Source: Pseudodonghicola flavimaris (GTDB lineage Bacteria; Pseudomonadota; Alphaproteobacteria; Rhodobacterales; Rhodobacteraceae). Taken from it: 64,000 bases of DNA. The stretch lies in contig NZ_JASNJD010000024.1 in the NCBI RefSeq assembly GCF_030164425.1, positions 1 to 64,000 of the forward strand. Reading direction: 5' to 3'. The notes beneath the pieces were generated by a model, which made no database searches, was not told the origin of the DNA, and saw only the letters and a list, made by a program, of their open reading frames with translations. Position numbers and translations under genes: made by a program. This document shows, one piece after another, positions 8,532 through 16,665 of the stretch; position 1 is the first letter of the stretch, and each line of letters opens with the position of its first letter.

Positions 8532-9221
8532 TCAGGACTCCCGGTTCATATGGGCCACGCCTTCGACGGCGTCCTCGGCCTCATGGCTGACGATCATGCT
8601 CTCGACGCGGCCGGTGGCCAGCCGCCAGGTCGCCTGCAACACCCGGAAGAGCAGCAGCGCCATGCCGAAGGGCAGCATGAAATAGGGGATGAAACGCGGG
8701 ATCTTCTCGTAATGCTCGCCATCGTTCATGCCCGGTTCGATCCAGCGCAGCCAGTCCGGCATCGGGATGTCCACCACCTCGTACCAGCCGCGATAGGAGG
8801 TGCGCTTCATCTCCTCGAACCCGCTGGGGAACCAGCGGCCGGAGGTCTGCGGCAGGTTGGCGAAATTCGCCCAATAGTCCCAGGCGCCCTTCATCAGCAG
8901 GCAGGCATAGGCGATGAAGATCGCGGCGGAGACCAGCGCCAGCAGCCGACGCGGTTTCGGCGCCAGCATGTTCAGCACCGCGTCCACCCCGAGGTTGGCC
9001 GTGGTCTTGACCGCATAGCTGATGCCGAAGAGCACCAGCCAGGCGAACAGGAAGGTGGTTGCTTCCAACCCCCAGATGATACCGGTGTTGAACCCGTAGC
9101 GCAGCACGACATTGATGAAGGTGATCAGTGTCATCAGCCCGAGGATGACCGCGATCACCGTCTTTTCGAGCTCTTCCACCACGCGGCCCAGACCGGACTG
9201 CGGCGTGTAATGTACCGACAT
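8532..9221 (-). CDS. dctQ: TRAP transporter small permease DctQ
   Basis: A 229-aa four-helix membrane subunit. Helix 1 (VIAVILGLMTLITFINVVLRYGF) and helix 2 (WGLEATTFLFAWLVLFGISYAVK) are typical of DctQ. A ~70-residue hydrophilic loop after helix 3 is longer than in many DctQ proteins. I start at the second Met, which has GGGGAGA just upstream; the first Met (9233) has no Shine-Dalgarno. It lies between dctP and dctM. Confidence 0.9.
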   Translation of the reverse strand: MSVHYTPQSGLGRVVEELEKTVIAVILGLMTLITFINVVLRYGFNTGIIWGLEATTFLFAWLVLFGISYAVKTTANLGVDAVLNMLAPKPRRLLALVSAAIFIAYACLLMKGAWDYWANFANLPQTSGRWFPSGFEEMKRTSYRGWYEVVDIPMPDWLRWIEPGMNDGEHYEKIPRFIPYFMLPFGMALLLFRVLQATWRLATGRVESMIVSHEAEDAVEGVAHMNRES

Positions 9222-9272
9222 GGCTCTCCCCATGGGTAACGGTTGTCAGAAGGTCTTGCGGCAGGGCGGACC

Positions 9273-9292
9273 CCGGCCCCAGTGGGGGCCGG
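9273..9292. promoter_or_regulatory. Hairpin between dctP and dctQ
   Basis: An 8-bp perfect stem (CCGGCCCC / GGGGCCGG) with a 4-nt loop, 22 nt after the dctP stop and 51 nt before the dctQ start. It has no T-run. It could stabilise dctP mRNA or limit readthrough, giving more binding protein than permease. Confidence 0.5.
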
Positions 9293-9314
9293 AGCGTCGG
9301 TTCCCTGACCCGGA

Positions 9315-10319
9315 TCAGTGCTTGGCGTTGATTGCCTGCGCTGCGTCGATGTTTTCCTGGCCGACGTCTTCGACGAATTCGGCCCAGACGGGTTTCATCA
9401 GATCGACCCAGGCCTGACGCTGTTCCGCGTTCAGCTGGCGCACGGTGCCGCCGGCCTCGATGATGGCCTCCTTGGCTTCTTCGTTGACGCGGAAGGATTC
9501 GGCGTTCCGGGTCTCGGTGACCTCCTGCAGGATGGTGGCGAGCTGATCGCGCACATCTTCAGGCAGGCTGTCCCACCAGTCGACCGAGGTGACCACCATA
9601 TAGTCCAGCAGGCCGATGTTGGCCTCGGTCACGCCGTCCTGAACCTCGAAGAACTTCTGGCCATAGATGTTCGACCAGGTGTTCTGCTGGCCGTCGACCA
9701 CGCCGGTCTGCAGCGCGCCATAGACCTCGGAGAAGGCCATCGGCTGCGGGCTGGCACCCATCGCCTTCATCTGCGCCTTGAGCACGTCGGAGTTCTGCAC
9801 GCGGAACTTCAGCCCCTCGGCATCGGCCGGCCAGATCAGCGGCTTGTTGGCCGAGATCTGCTTCAGGCCGTTGTGCCAGAACTGCAGGCCCAGCAGGCCG
9901 CGGCGCACCATCAGTTCCTTCATCTCGCTGCCGATCTCGGAGTTCTGGAACTCATCCACGGCTTCGATGTTCTTGAACATGAAGGGCAGGTCGAAGATGC
10001 GGAACTTCTTGGTGAACTGCTCGAACTTCGACAGCGACGGCGCTGCCAGCTGGACGTCGCCCTGCAGCATCGCCTCCAGCACCTGGTCGTCGTTGTAGAG
10101 GGTCGAGTTGGGGAAGACCTCCATGCAGGCCTTGCCATTCATCTCTTCGTTGACGCGCTTTTGCAGCAGCGTCGCCGCGATCCCCTTGGGGTGCTTGTCG
10201 GTATTGGTCACATGGCTGAACTTGATGACGATCTCGCCATCGTCGCAGCCTTCCGCAAACGCCGCCGGAGCGCACAGCCCCAGCGCAATGGCCATACCGG
10301 CCAGACCCATGACTTTCAT
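9315..10319 (-). CDS. dctP: TRAP transporter solute-binding protein DctP
   Basis: A 334-aa periplasmic binding protein. The start gives a signal peptide (MKVMGLAGMAIALGLCAPAA, cleavage at AFA-EG) and has GGGGGAGT 6-8 nt upstream. The mature protein begins with IVIKFSHVTNTDKHPKG, typical of the DctP family. The conserved binding arginine region is present (GLKFRVQNSDVLKAQMKAMG), as is the hinge (SEVYGALQTGVVDGQQN). First gene of the dctPQM operon, under the regulatory region shared with the DctBD system upstream. Confidence 0.95.
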   Translation of the reverse strand: MKVMGLAGMAIALGLCAPAAFAEGCDDGEIVIKFSHVTNTDKHPKGIAATLLQKRVNEEMNGKACMEVFPNSTLYNDDQVLEAMLQGDVQLAAPSLSKFEQFTKKFRIFDLPFMFKNIEAVDEFQNSEIGSEMKELMVRRGLLGLQFWHNGLKQISANKPLIWPADAEGLKFRVQNSDVLKAQMKAMGASPQPMAFSEVYGALQTGVVDGQQNTWSNIYGQKFFEVQDGVTEANIGLLDYMVVTSVDWWDSLPEDVRDQLATILQEVTETRNAESFRVNEEAKEAIIEAGGTVRQLNAEQRQAWVDLMKPVWAEFVEDVGQENIDAAQAINAKH

Positions 10320-10524
10320 CGGATACTCCCCCCGATTGACTTGAACTTCCTTCCGGGCGCCAGGCCCGGCCCGCATCGGGAATCGATGCGCTGCCATAGT
10401 GAAGCGATTCGAATCGGGCCTCTCAAGCATCCAGCGCAGCAAATTCGGGGCTTTCGTTTTCTTGCAGAAATTCATGGGGTTGCGGATAGAATCATACTTC
10501 TTCTCGCAACCGGGCCGCGCCGGA

Positions 10525-10574
10525 TGTGCGGGAAACCGCACAGGCTAAGCGGGCTTTGTGCGGATTTTCGCACA
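10525..10574 (-). promoter_or_regulatory. Tandem DctD-type enhancer sites
   Basis: Two 18-bp inverted repeats: TGTGCGG-GAAA-CCGCACA (10525-10542) and TGTGCG-GATTTT-CGCACA (10557-10574). Their centres are 32 bp apart, about three helical turns. They lie about 205-255 nt upstream of the dctP start and just past the dctD stop. This is the arrangement expected for binding sites of the adjacent DctD-like response regulator acting on dctP. Confidence 0.65.
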
Positions 10575-10586
10575 TCCCCACCGAGG

Positions 10587-11816
10587 CTATCGGCGGTAAT
10601 CCTCCGGCCGGATGCCATAGCGCGCCAGCTTGTCGTAAAAGGTCTTTCGCGGCAGTTTCAGCGCCTTGGCGGCGGCGGCGGCGCGGCCGTTCTGCCGACC
10701 GAGCGCGGCGACCAGCAGCGAACGTTCCACCTGGGCCATCTGCTCCGCCAGCCCCAGACCGCTTTCGCGGCCGACCTCCTCGGGCATCCCGAGCACGAAG
10801 CGCATCGCCGCCGACATCAGCGACCGCGCATTGCCCGGCCAGTCCTGCGCCATCAGCCCGGCCAGGTGATCCGGGCTGATCTCCGGCGCCGGGATGCCCG
10901 ATTGCTCCGCCGCCTGGGCGACGTAATGGCGAAACAGCACCGGGATATCCTCACGCCGCTCGCTCAGCGCCGGGATCCGCACCCGCATCACGTCGAGCCG
11001 GTAGAACAGATCGGCGTTGAAGCTGCCCTCGGCGACCTTGACCGACAGATCGGTACTGGAGCCGGCGATGACCCGCGCCGGAGAGCCCTGTTCCAGAACC
11101 TCGAGCGCGGCATATTGGGTGTCCTTGGGCATCGCCGAGACTTCGTCGAGAAAGATCGACCCACCCGCCCCCTGGGCGCAGAGATCACTGAGCCCCTCGG
11201 CGGTCAGCCCGGCGGCGGGGCGCTTGACGAAGGGCCCGCGCGCCACGCCCGAGAGCAGATGCACCACCTCCGCCACCTTGGAAATGCCGCTGCCCGGCGG
11301 GCCGTTGACCAGCACCTCCGCCCCGGTGGGTGCGACGTTGCGCACCCGCGCCCGCAGCGCGTCCGATTGCGGCGAGGTGCCGAACAGCATCCGCGCCGCC
11401 GGATCGCCGCGTTCCAGCTGGCGTTTCAGCCGGCGGTTTTCCAGCACCAGCGCGCGGGTCTTCAGCGCCCGGTCCAGCACCGCCAGCAGATCGGCGGCGG
11501 CGCAGGGCTTTTCCAGAAAGTCGAAGGCACCCTGCCCCATCGCCTTGACCGCCATCGGGATATCGCCCTCTCCGGTCAGCAGGATCACCGGCAGTTCGCG
11601 ATCAACCTGCTGGGCATAGCTCAGCAGATGGAAACCGTCGCGCCCCGGCATGCGGATGTCCGACAGGATCACCCCCTCGAACTCCTCGGTGATCTGATCC
11701 TTGGCCATGACGAAGGAGCTGGCCATGATCGGCTCCAGCTCGGCCAGTTCCAGCGTCTGGCCCAGAGCCTCGCGCACGGCGATATCGTCATCGACCAAAA
11801 GCACCTTGCGGATCAT
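10587..11816 (-). CDS. dctD: DctD-like response regulator with degenerate AAA+ domain
   Basis: A 409-aa NtrC-family regulator: receiver domain 1-120 (DDD9-11, phosphoacceptor D53, K104), central AAA+ domain ~145-335, and a Fis-type HTH at ~370-405 (GRAAAAAKALKLPRKTFYDK). Walker B is intact (SIFLDEVS), as are the arginine-finger region (ADLFYRLDVMRVRIPALSER) and sensor II (WPGNARSL). Two hallmarks are missing. Walker A reads GPPGSGIS, with Ile in place of the lysine. The GAFTGA loop that touches sigma-54 is deleted: only about 23 residues separate FVKRPA from SIFLDE. R. capsulatus NtrC likewise lacks GAFTGA and activates sigma-70. The start overlaps the dctB stop by 4 nt. Confidence 0.9.
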   Translation of the reverse strand: MIRKVLLVDDDIAVREALGQTLELAELEPIMASSFVMAKDQITEEFEGVILSDIRMPGRDGFHLLSYAQQVDRELPVILLTGEGDIPMAVKAMGQGAFDFLEKPCAAADLLAVLDRALKTRALVLENRRLKRQLERGDPAARMLFGTSPQSDALRARVRNVAPTGAEVLVNGPPGSGISKVAEVVHLLSGVARGPFVKRPAAGLTAEGLSDLCAQGAGGSIFLDEVSAMPKDTQYAALEVLEQGSPARVIAGSSTDLSVKVAEGSFNADLFYRLDVMRVRIPALSERREDIPVLFRHYVAQAAEQSGIPAPEISPDHLAGLMAQDWPGNARSLMSAAMRFVLGMPEEVGRESGLGLAEQMAQVERSLLVAALGRQNGRAAAAAKALKLPRKTFYDKLARYGIRPEDYRR

Positions 11817-13558
11817 GCGGCGCGCTCCTCCTGCCAGCGGTCGAGCTCGACGGTGAAGACGGCACCGCCGCGGGCGGCATTGGCACCGCGGATATTGCCA
11901 CCGAAGCTCTGCACCAGCCCATAGGAGATCGACAGCCCGAGGCCCATCCCCTCTTCGCCGGCGATTTCCTTGGTGGTGTAGAAAGGTTCGAAAATCTTCT
12001 CGGGGTCGGCGATGCCGGGGCCGCTGTCCTGCAACCGCACGATCAGCCGCGGCCCGTCCTCGGCGAGAGTGATGGAAATCCGCTTCTGCGGGCTGCCCAC
12101 CATCGCGTCCACCGCGTTGTTGATCAGGTTGACGAAGACCTGCGCCAGCCGCACCTCGCCCCCCCAGACATGGATCGGCGCCGCCGGCGCGGTCCAGTCC
12201 AGCCGCACCCCCGCCTCCTTCAGCCGCGTCTCGGTCAACTCCACCGCCTGGGTCAGCACCTTGACCAGATCGACCTTGTCCGAGGCCTCGCGTTCGTTGC
12301 GGGCGAAGGCGCGCAGGTTCTTGATGATCCGGTCCATCCGCTGCGCCAGATCCGCGATGCGGTCCAGGTTCTCGCCAGCCCGGTCCGGCCGGCCGCGCGC
12401 CAGAAAGGCGGCCCCATTGTCGGCGAACTGCCGGATCGCCATCAGCGGCTGGCTCAGCTCATGGCTGATGCCGGCGCTCATCTGTCCCAGCGCCGACAGC
12501 TTGCCCGCCTGCACCAGGTCGTCCTGCGCCTGCTTCAGCGCCGCCTCCGCCTCCTGCCGTTCGCGCACCTCCGACCGCAGCCGGAGGTTGGCATCCGACA
12601 GCGCCCGGGTCCGGTCGGCAACCCGCGCCTCCAGCTCACGGTTGGCCACCGCCAGGGTGCGGCGCCGCTCGGTCGCCAGGAACAGAAGCGCGCCGAAGGC
12701 CAGGCAGATCGCCGCCACCGCCGCCGCCTGCAGCCCGGCCAGCCGCCGCGCCGGGGTGATGTCGATCAGGATCTCTCCCAACAGCCCCACCCGCGGCAGG
12801 CCCTGCGCCAGATGCAGCGCCCGAGCCGGCAGATATTGCCCCCAGTCCAGCCGCCAGAGCTCATGGCTGCCCTCCTGCCGGGTGGAAAAGCGCGGCGCCG
12901 CCCCCTCCGGCGGCGTCAGACCGATCTGCCCCGGTCGGCGCTGCCAGAACAGCAGATCCGAGCGGTTGGAGATGAACACCCGCCCCGCCGCATCGGTGAA
13001 GAAGACCGGCGGCAGGCTGCCGCGCCAGCTGCGCTCGATCTCGGCCAGATCGACGGCGACGATCAGCGCCCCGCGCACCTGCTGATCCGCGCCGAACACC
13101 GGCGCCGCAACGAAATAGGCGCGCCGCTGCAACGCGCCGACAACCCCGTGCCCACGCCCCAGCGCCCCCTGCAAGGCGCGGCGGAAATAGGGCGCCTGCC
13201 GCAGCTCCGGCCCGATCAGCCCGGGCTGCGCGGCCGCCACCACATGCCCCCCCGCGTCGACATAGAGCAGATCGAGCGCGCCGGATTTATCCGCCAGCCG
13301 GCGCAGCAGCGCCGCCAGCCCCGGAGCCTCCCGCGCCGCCAGTTCCGGTCGCCCGGCGGTCATCACCACCAGCTGCTGAAACAGCTGCAGCTGGGTGGTC
13401 AGCCGGTCGCTGGCCAGCGCCAGGTCGGCCTCGGCCCGCTGTTCCAGCTGCCCCAGCGCCTGCCGGTAGCCATAGCGCCAGACCCCGGCGCTGAGCGCCC
13501 CCACCCCAAGGAGGAAGGCCAGAATGATCCACCGCGTCTGCATCGGGAGTTTGGTCAT
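11813..13558 (-). CDS. dctB: DctB-type C4-dicarboxylate sensor histidine kinase
   Basis: A 581-aa membrane kinase. Transmembrane helix 1 (WIILAFLLGVGALSAGVWRY) is followed by a ~240-residue periplasmic double-PAS (dCache) sensor containing YFRRALQG and GALIVAVDL. A second helix lies at ~277-295, then a coiled coil, HisKA with H366 (SAGISHELSQPLMAIRQF), and HATPase (NLINNAVDA, DSGPGI, GMGLGLSI). The start is the Met before TKLPM; a Met 51 nt further upstream (13609) would add an unstructured Cys/Gly tail and lies 8 bp from the divergent P450 start. Four-base ATGA overlap with dctD. It should phosphorylate DctD in response to external substrate of the TRAP system. Confidence 0.9.
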   Translation of the reverse strand: MTKLPMQTRWIILAFLLGVGALSAGVWRYGYRQALGQLEQRAEADLALASDRLTTQLQLFQQLVVMTAGRPELAAREAPGLAALLRRLADKSGALDLLYVDAGGHVVAAAQPGLIGPELRQAPYFRRALQGALGRGHGVVGALQRRAYFVAAPVFGADQQVRGALIVAVDLAEIERSWRGSLPPVFFTDAAGRVFISNRSDLLFWQRRPGQIGLTPPEGAAPRFSTRQEGSHELWRLDWGQYLPARALHLAQGLPRVGLLGEILIDITPARRLAGLQAAAVAAICLAFGALLFLATERRRTLAVANRELEARVADRTRALSDANLRLRSEVRERQEAEAALKQAQDDLVQAGKLSALGQMSAGISHELSQPLMAIRQFADNGAAFLARGRPDRAGENLDRIADLAQRMDRIIKNLRAFARNEREASDKVDLVKVLTQAVELTETRLKEAGVRLDWTAPAAPIHVWGGEVRLAQVFVNLINNAVDAMVGSPQKRISITLAEDGPRLIVRLQDSGPGIADPEKIFEPFYTTKEIAGEEGMGLGLSISYGLVQSFGGNIRGANAARGGAVFTVELDRWQEERAA

Positions 13559-13617
13559 GCCGCCGAGAGTAGCAAAGCCGGGCTTGCATTGACCAGTGGG
13601 CGTGGTCATCTGGGGGC

Positions 13618-14805
13618 ATGATCCGGCTGTCCCAATCCCCCACCGACCCCGTCTTCGTGCAATCGCCCTATGGGTTCTATCACCGCGCCCGCGCCGTCGG
13701 GCCGCTGTTCCACTGGCAAGAATACGGCATCCCCGCCGCGCCCGGCCATGAGGCGGTGCAGAGCATCCTGCGTGATCGCCGTTTCGGCCGCGAGGTCCCG
13801 GCGGAGCTGGCGCCGCCGGTGCCCGATCACCTCGCCCCCTTCATGGCGGTGGAGGCGCATTCGATGCTGGAACTGGAACCGCCACGCCACACGCGGCTGA
13901 GATCGCTGGTGCTGCGCGCCTTTACCAGCCGCGCGATCACCGCGCTGGCGCCGGGGATCGAAGCGCTCTGCCATGATCTGATCGATCGCTTCCCCGCCGG
14001 TGCCTTCGACCTGCTCGATGCCTATTGCACCCGGGTGCCGGTGATCACCATCGCCCGGCTTCTCGGGGTGCCGGAGGAGATGGCACCGCAGCTTCTGGAC
14101 TGGTCGCACCGGATGGTCGCGGTCTATCAGGCCGGCCACGGCCCTGCCGACGAGATCGCCGCCTCCGCCGCCGCGACCGAATTCTCCGCCTTCCTGCGCG
14201 GCTATGTCGACGAGCGCCGCAACCGGCCCGGCGACGACCTGATCACGAGACTGATCGCGGCGGAGGAGGATGGTGCCCGGCTCTCCTCCGACGAGCTGAT
14301 CACCACCTGCATCCTGCTGTTGAACGCCGGGCATGAGGCCACCGTGCATGCGCTGGGAAACGGGGTGAAGACCCTGCTGGAGACCGGCACCGATCACAGC
14401 TGGCTGGCGCCCGACCGGGTTGACGTCATGGTGGAGGAGATCCTGCGCCACGATCCGCCGCTGCATATGTTCACCCGCTATGCCTATGAGGAGATGACGG
14501 TTTTCGGCCATGACTTCCGCCGGGGCGATCAGGTGGCGCTGCTTCTGGGGGCTGCGAACCGCGACCCGGGCGTCTGGCCCGATCCCGACCGCTTCGACCC
14601 CGGCCGCCCGGCACAGACCAACGCCGCCTTTGGCGGCGGGCTGCATTTCTGCGTCGGCGCGCCGCTGGCCCGGCTGGAGATGCGCATCGCCCTGCCGATC
14701 CTCTTCACCCGCTGCCCGGCACTGCGGCTGGCCGCCACGCCCGATTACAGCGACAGCTATCACTTCCACGGTCTCACGCGGCTGATGGTGCAAAGGGCGC
14801 CGTGA
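13618..14805 (+). CDS. Cytochrome P450
   Basis: A 395-aa soluble class I bacterial P450. The haem-ligand loop is FGGGLHFCVGAPLARLE with C345. The oxygen-activating I-helix is LLNAGHEATVHALG, a normal A/G-G-x-E-T motif. The K-helix ExxR is EEILRHDPP. N-terminal membrane anchor absent, as expected. Substrate unknown. No ferredoxin or ferredoxin reductase gene is adjacent; the ferredoxin-NADP reductase at 19.5 kb might supply electrons but that is a guess. It starts 60 bp from the divergent dctB start. Confidence 0.93.
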   Translation: MIRLSQSPTDPVFVQSPYGFYHRARAVGPLFHWQEYGIPAAPGHEAVQSILRDRRFGREVPAELAPPVPDHLAPFMAVEAHSMLELEPPRHTRLRSLVLRAFTSRAITALAPGIEALCHDLIDRFPAGAFDLLDAYCTRVPVITIARLLGVPEEMAPQLLDWSHRMVAVYQAGHGPADEIAASAAATEFSAFLRGYVDERRNRPGDDLITRLIAAEEDGARLSSDELITTCILLLNAGHEATVHALGNGVKTLLETGTDHSWLAPDRVDVMVEEILRHDPPLHMFTRYAYEEMTVFGHDFRRGDQVALLLGAANRDPGVWPDPDRFDPGRPAQTNAAFGGGLHFCVGAPLARLEMRIALPILFTRCPALRLAATPDYSDSYHFHGLTRLMVQRAP

Positions 14806-14886
14806 GCCCGCCGATCAGGGGCATTCCGGCGCAGCCCCACCCCTGAGCCAACTCTCGGCGAACCCGCCCGAGACAAGCGCCCCGCG

Positions 14887-15354
14887 TCATTCCTCCAGCG
14901 GCAGATCGGTGGTGGACTTGATCTCTTCCATCGACAGCAGCGCGGTGACGTTATGCACCCGCACCTCGGAAATCAGCGCCTGATAGAAGGCGTCATAGGC
15001 GCGCGCGTTCTTCACCCGCACCTTGAGGATATAGTCGATGTCTCCCGCCAGCCGGTGCGCCTCCTGCACCTCGGGGCGATCGCGCAGAGCCCGCAGGAAA
15101 TCCGCCTGCCAGCTCGCCTCATGCTCCGAGGTCCGGATCAGCACGAAGAAACAGGCCTCAAACCCCAGTGCCTCGGGGTTGAGCAGAACCGTCTGCTTGC
15201 CGATCACCCCGGCGTCGCGCAGCTTGCGGATCCGGTTCCAGACCGGGGTCTTCGAACTGCCGACATTGCCGGCGATCACGTCCAGCGACTGGCTGGCATC
15301 GCGCTGCAGCTCCGCCAGAATTTTCCGATCCAGCGCGTCGATCCGTACAGACAT
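14887..15354 (-). CDS. Lrp/AsnC-family transcriptional regulator
   Basis: A 155-aa regulator beginning MSVRIDALDRKILAELQRDA. The winged HTH lies at ~5-62 (LDVIAGNVGSSKTPVWNRIR) and the RAM ligand domain at ~70-145 (VQEAHRLAGDIDYILKVRVK). The start follows AAAGGAACAATCAGGA. Divergent from the siroheme/sulfite reductase operon with 147 bp between start codons, so it very likely controls that operon, perhaps in response to a sulfur amino acid such as cysteine. The effector is inferred. Confidence 0.9.
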   Translation of the reverse strand: MSVRIDALDRKILAELQRDASQSLDVIAGNVGSSKTPVWNRIRKLRDAGVIGKQTVLLNPEALGFEACFFVLIRTSEHEASWQADFLRALRDRPEVQEAHRLAGDIDYILKVRVKNARAYDAFYQALISEVRVHNVTALLSMEEIKSTTDLPLEE

Positions 15355-15447
15355 TCCTGATTGTTCCTTTTTCCGGGACAGCGGTTCTCTGCCGTGCAGC
15401 AAGTGAAACGCATGTCCTTATTTCCCGCAGCATATAGCGTTGAAACG

Positions 15448-15458
15448 GGAATATTTCC
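15448..15458. promoter_or_regulatory. Possible Lrp-type half-palindrome in the cys control region
   Basis: GGAATATTTCC, an AT-centred near-palindrome (4-bp perfect arms), lies between the divergent Lrp-type gene and the sulfur operon, 43 nt upstream of the operon start. It is a plausible part of the regulator's site; a single copy is weak evidence. Confidence 0.3.
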
Positions 15459-15501
15459 TATATTGGCAGTCAAGTCAAACCCCAGCGAAAGGGCCCAGAG
15501 C

Positions 15502-16284
15502 ATGACCGTCCCCCGCACGACCCAAGGCTTCGCCTCCGGCCATGTCCGCTTTGTCGGTGCCGGCCCCGGCGATCCGGAGCTTCTGACCCTGGCCGCCCTG
15601 CGCGCGCTGGAGACCGCCGAGGTGATCCTGCACGACCGGCTGATCAGTACCGATATCCTCGCGCTCGCCGGCCCTGCCGCGCAGCTGACCGAGACCGGCA
15701 AGACCGGCTTCGGCCAGGCGATGAAACAGGACGACATCAACGCCCGCATCGTCGCCGCGGCACAGTCCGGCGCCCGCGTGGTGCGGCTGAAATCCGGCGA
15801 CGCCACCGTCTTCGGCCGTCTCGACGAAGAGATCGAGGCCTGCGACGCCGCCGGTATCTCCTGGTCCATCGTGCCCGGCATCACCGCCGCCTCTGCCGCC
15901 GTCGCCGCCATCGGCCAGAGCCTGACCCGCCGCGGCCGCAATTCCGCGGTGCGGCTGATCACCGGCCACGATGTCGAAGGCTACGCCGATCACGACTGGG
16001 CGGTTCTGGCCCGTCCGGGCGAAGTGGCGGCGATCTACATGGGGCTGCGCGCCGCCCGCTTCCTGCAGGGCCGGCTGATCATGCATGGCGCCGACCGCGC
16101 CACCCCGGTGACGCTGGTCGCCAATGCCTCCCGCCCCGATCAGCAGGTACTGGCCACCACGCTCGACCGGCTCACCGACGATCTGGCCCGGGCCGAGCTG
16201 TCCGGTCCGGTGCTCACCCTCTTCGGCCTCGCCCCCCGCACCGCCGAAATCCTCCTCCCCGCTCTCGACAAGGAACGCGCCTGA
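15502..16284 (+). CDS. cobA: Uroporphyrinogen-III C-methyltransferase (siroheme pathway)
   Basis: A 260-aa SAM-dependent enzyme that methylates uroporphyrinogen III at C2 and C7 to precorrin-2. It contains HVRFVGAGPGDPELLTL (glycine-rich SAM site), AEVILHDRLIS, VRLKSGDATVFGR and VPGITAASAAVAAIGQSLTRR. It corresponds to the C-terminal half of CysG only; the dehydrogenase/ferrochelatase half is not fused here. Start set by the family N-terminus and GAAAGGG upstream. First gene of the sulfur operon, so its product supplies siroheme for the sulfite reductase at 16666. Its stop overlaps the next start (TGATG). Confidence 0.93.
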   Translation: MTVPRTTQGFASGHVRFVGAGPGDPELLTLAALRALETAEVILHDRLISTDILALAGPAAQLTETGKTGFGQAMKQDDINARIVAAAQSGARVVRLKSGDATVFGRLDEEIEACDAAGISWSIVPGITAASAAVAAIGQSLTRRGRNSAVRLITGHDVEGYADHDWAVLARPGEVAAIYMGLRAARFLQGRLIMHGADRATPVTLVANASRPDQQVLATTLDRLTDDLARAELSGPVLTLFGLAPRTAEILLPALDKERA

Positions 16285-16583
16285 TGCCCCGCCCCTTCAC
16301 GCCCAAGGTCGTCACCGCCTCCGATCTCCTGGAAGGCGATGTCATCTATCTCACCGCCGAGGACGGCTGGACCCGCCAGCTGACCGAGGCCGAACTGATC
16401 CAGGACGAAGCCCACGCCCAGCTGCGCCTGCTCTTCGCCGAAAGCCAGCCCAACAGCGTCGTCGGCGCCTATCTGGCCGAGGTGAAGCCGGGCCCCCGCG
16501 GCCCGGAACCGACCCATTTCCGCGAGGCCTTCCGCGCCACCGGACCCTCGAACTACGCCCACGGCAAGCAGGCCGGGGCCTGA
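16284..16583 (+). CDS. DUF2849 domain protein
   Basis: A 99-aa small soluble protein (ASDLLEGDVIYLTAEDGWTR, then LTEAELIQDEAHAQLRLLF). DUF2849 proteins are typically encoded between the siroheme methyltransferase and the nitrite/sulfite reductase in alphaproteobacteria. Function unknown; the context suggests a role in sulfite reductase activity or maturation. Start overlaps the upstream stop by 1 nt, implying translational coupling. Confidence 0.88.
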   Translation: MPRPFTPKVVTASDLLEGDVIYLTAEDGWTRQLTEAELIQDEAHAQLRLLFAESQPNSVVGAYLAEVKPGPRGPEPTHFREAFRATGPSNYAHGKQAGA

Positions 16584-16665
16584 GCCCGTCACACCCCCGA
16601 GCCCGTTCCGGGGAGTTTCTTCGAAGACCATTCACCGGCCTGAAGCCGCCGGAGAAGGAGCCGCC

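Noticed and set aside
10359-10372. Possible sigma-54 promoter for dctP (GG-N10-GC on the minus strand).
   Set aside because: Only about 7 of 11 consensus positions match and the adjacent regulator lacks the GAFTGA loop needed for sigma-54 contact.
10121-10541. 74-residue N-terminal extension of DctP.
   Set aside because: The Met at 10319 has a Shine-Dalgarno and begins a proper signal peptide; the extension crosses the regulatory sites.
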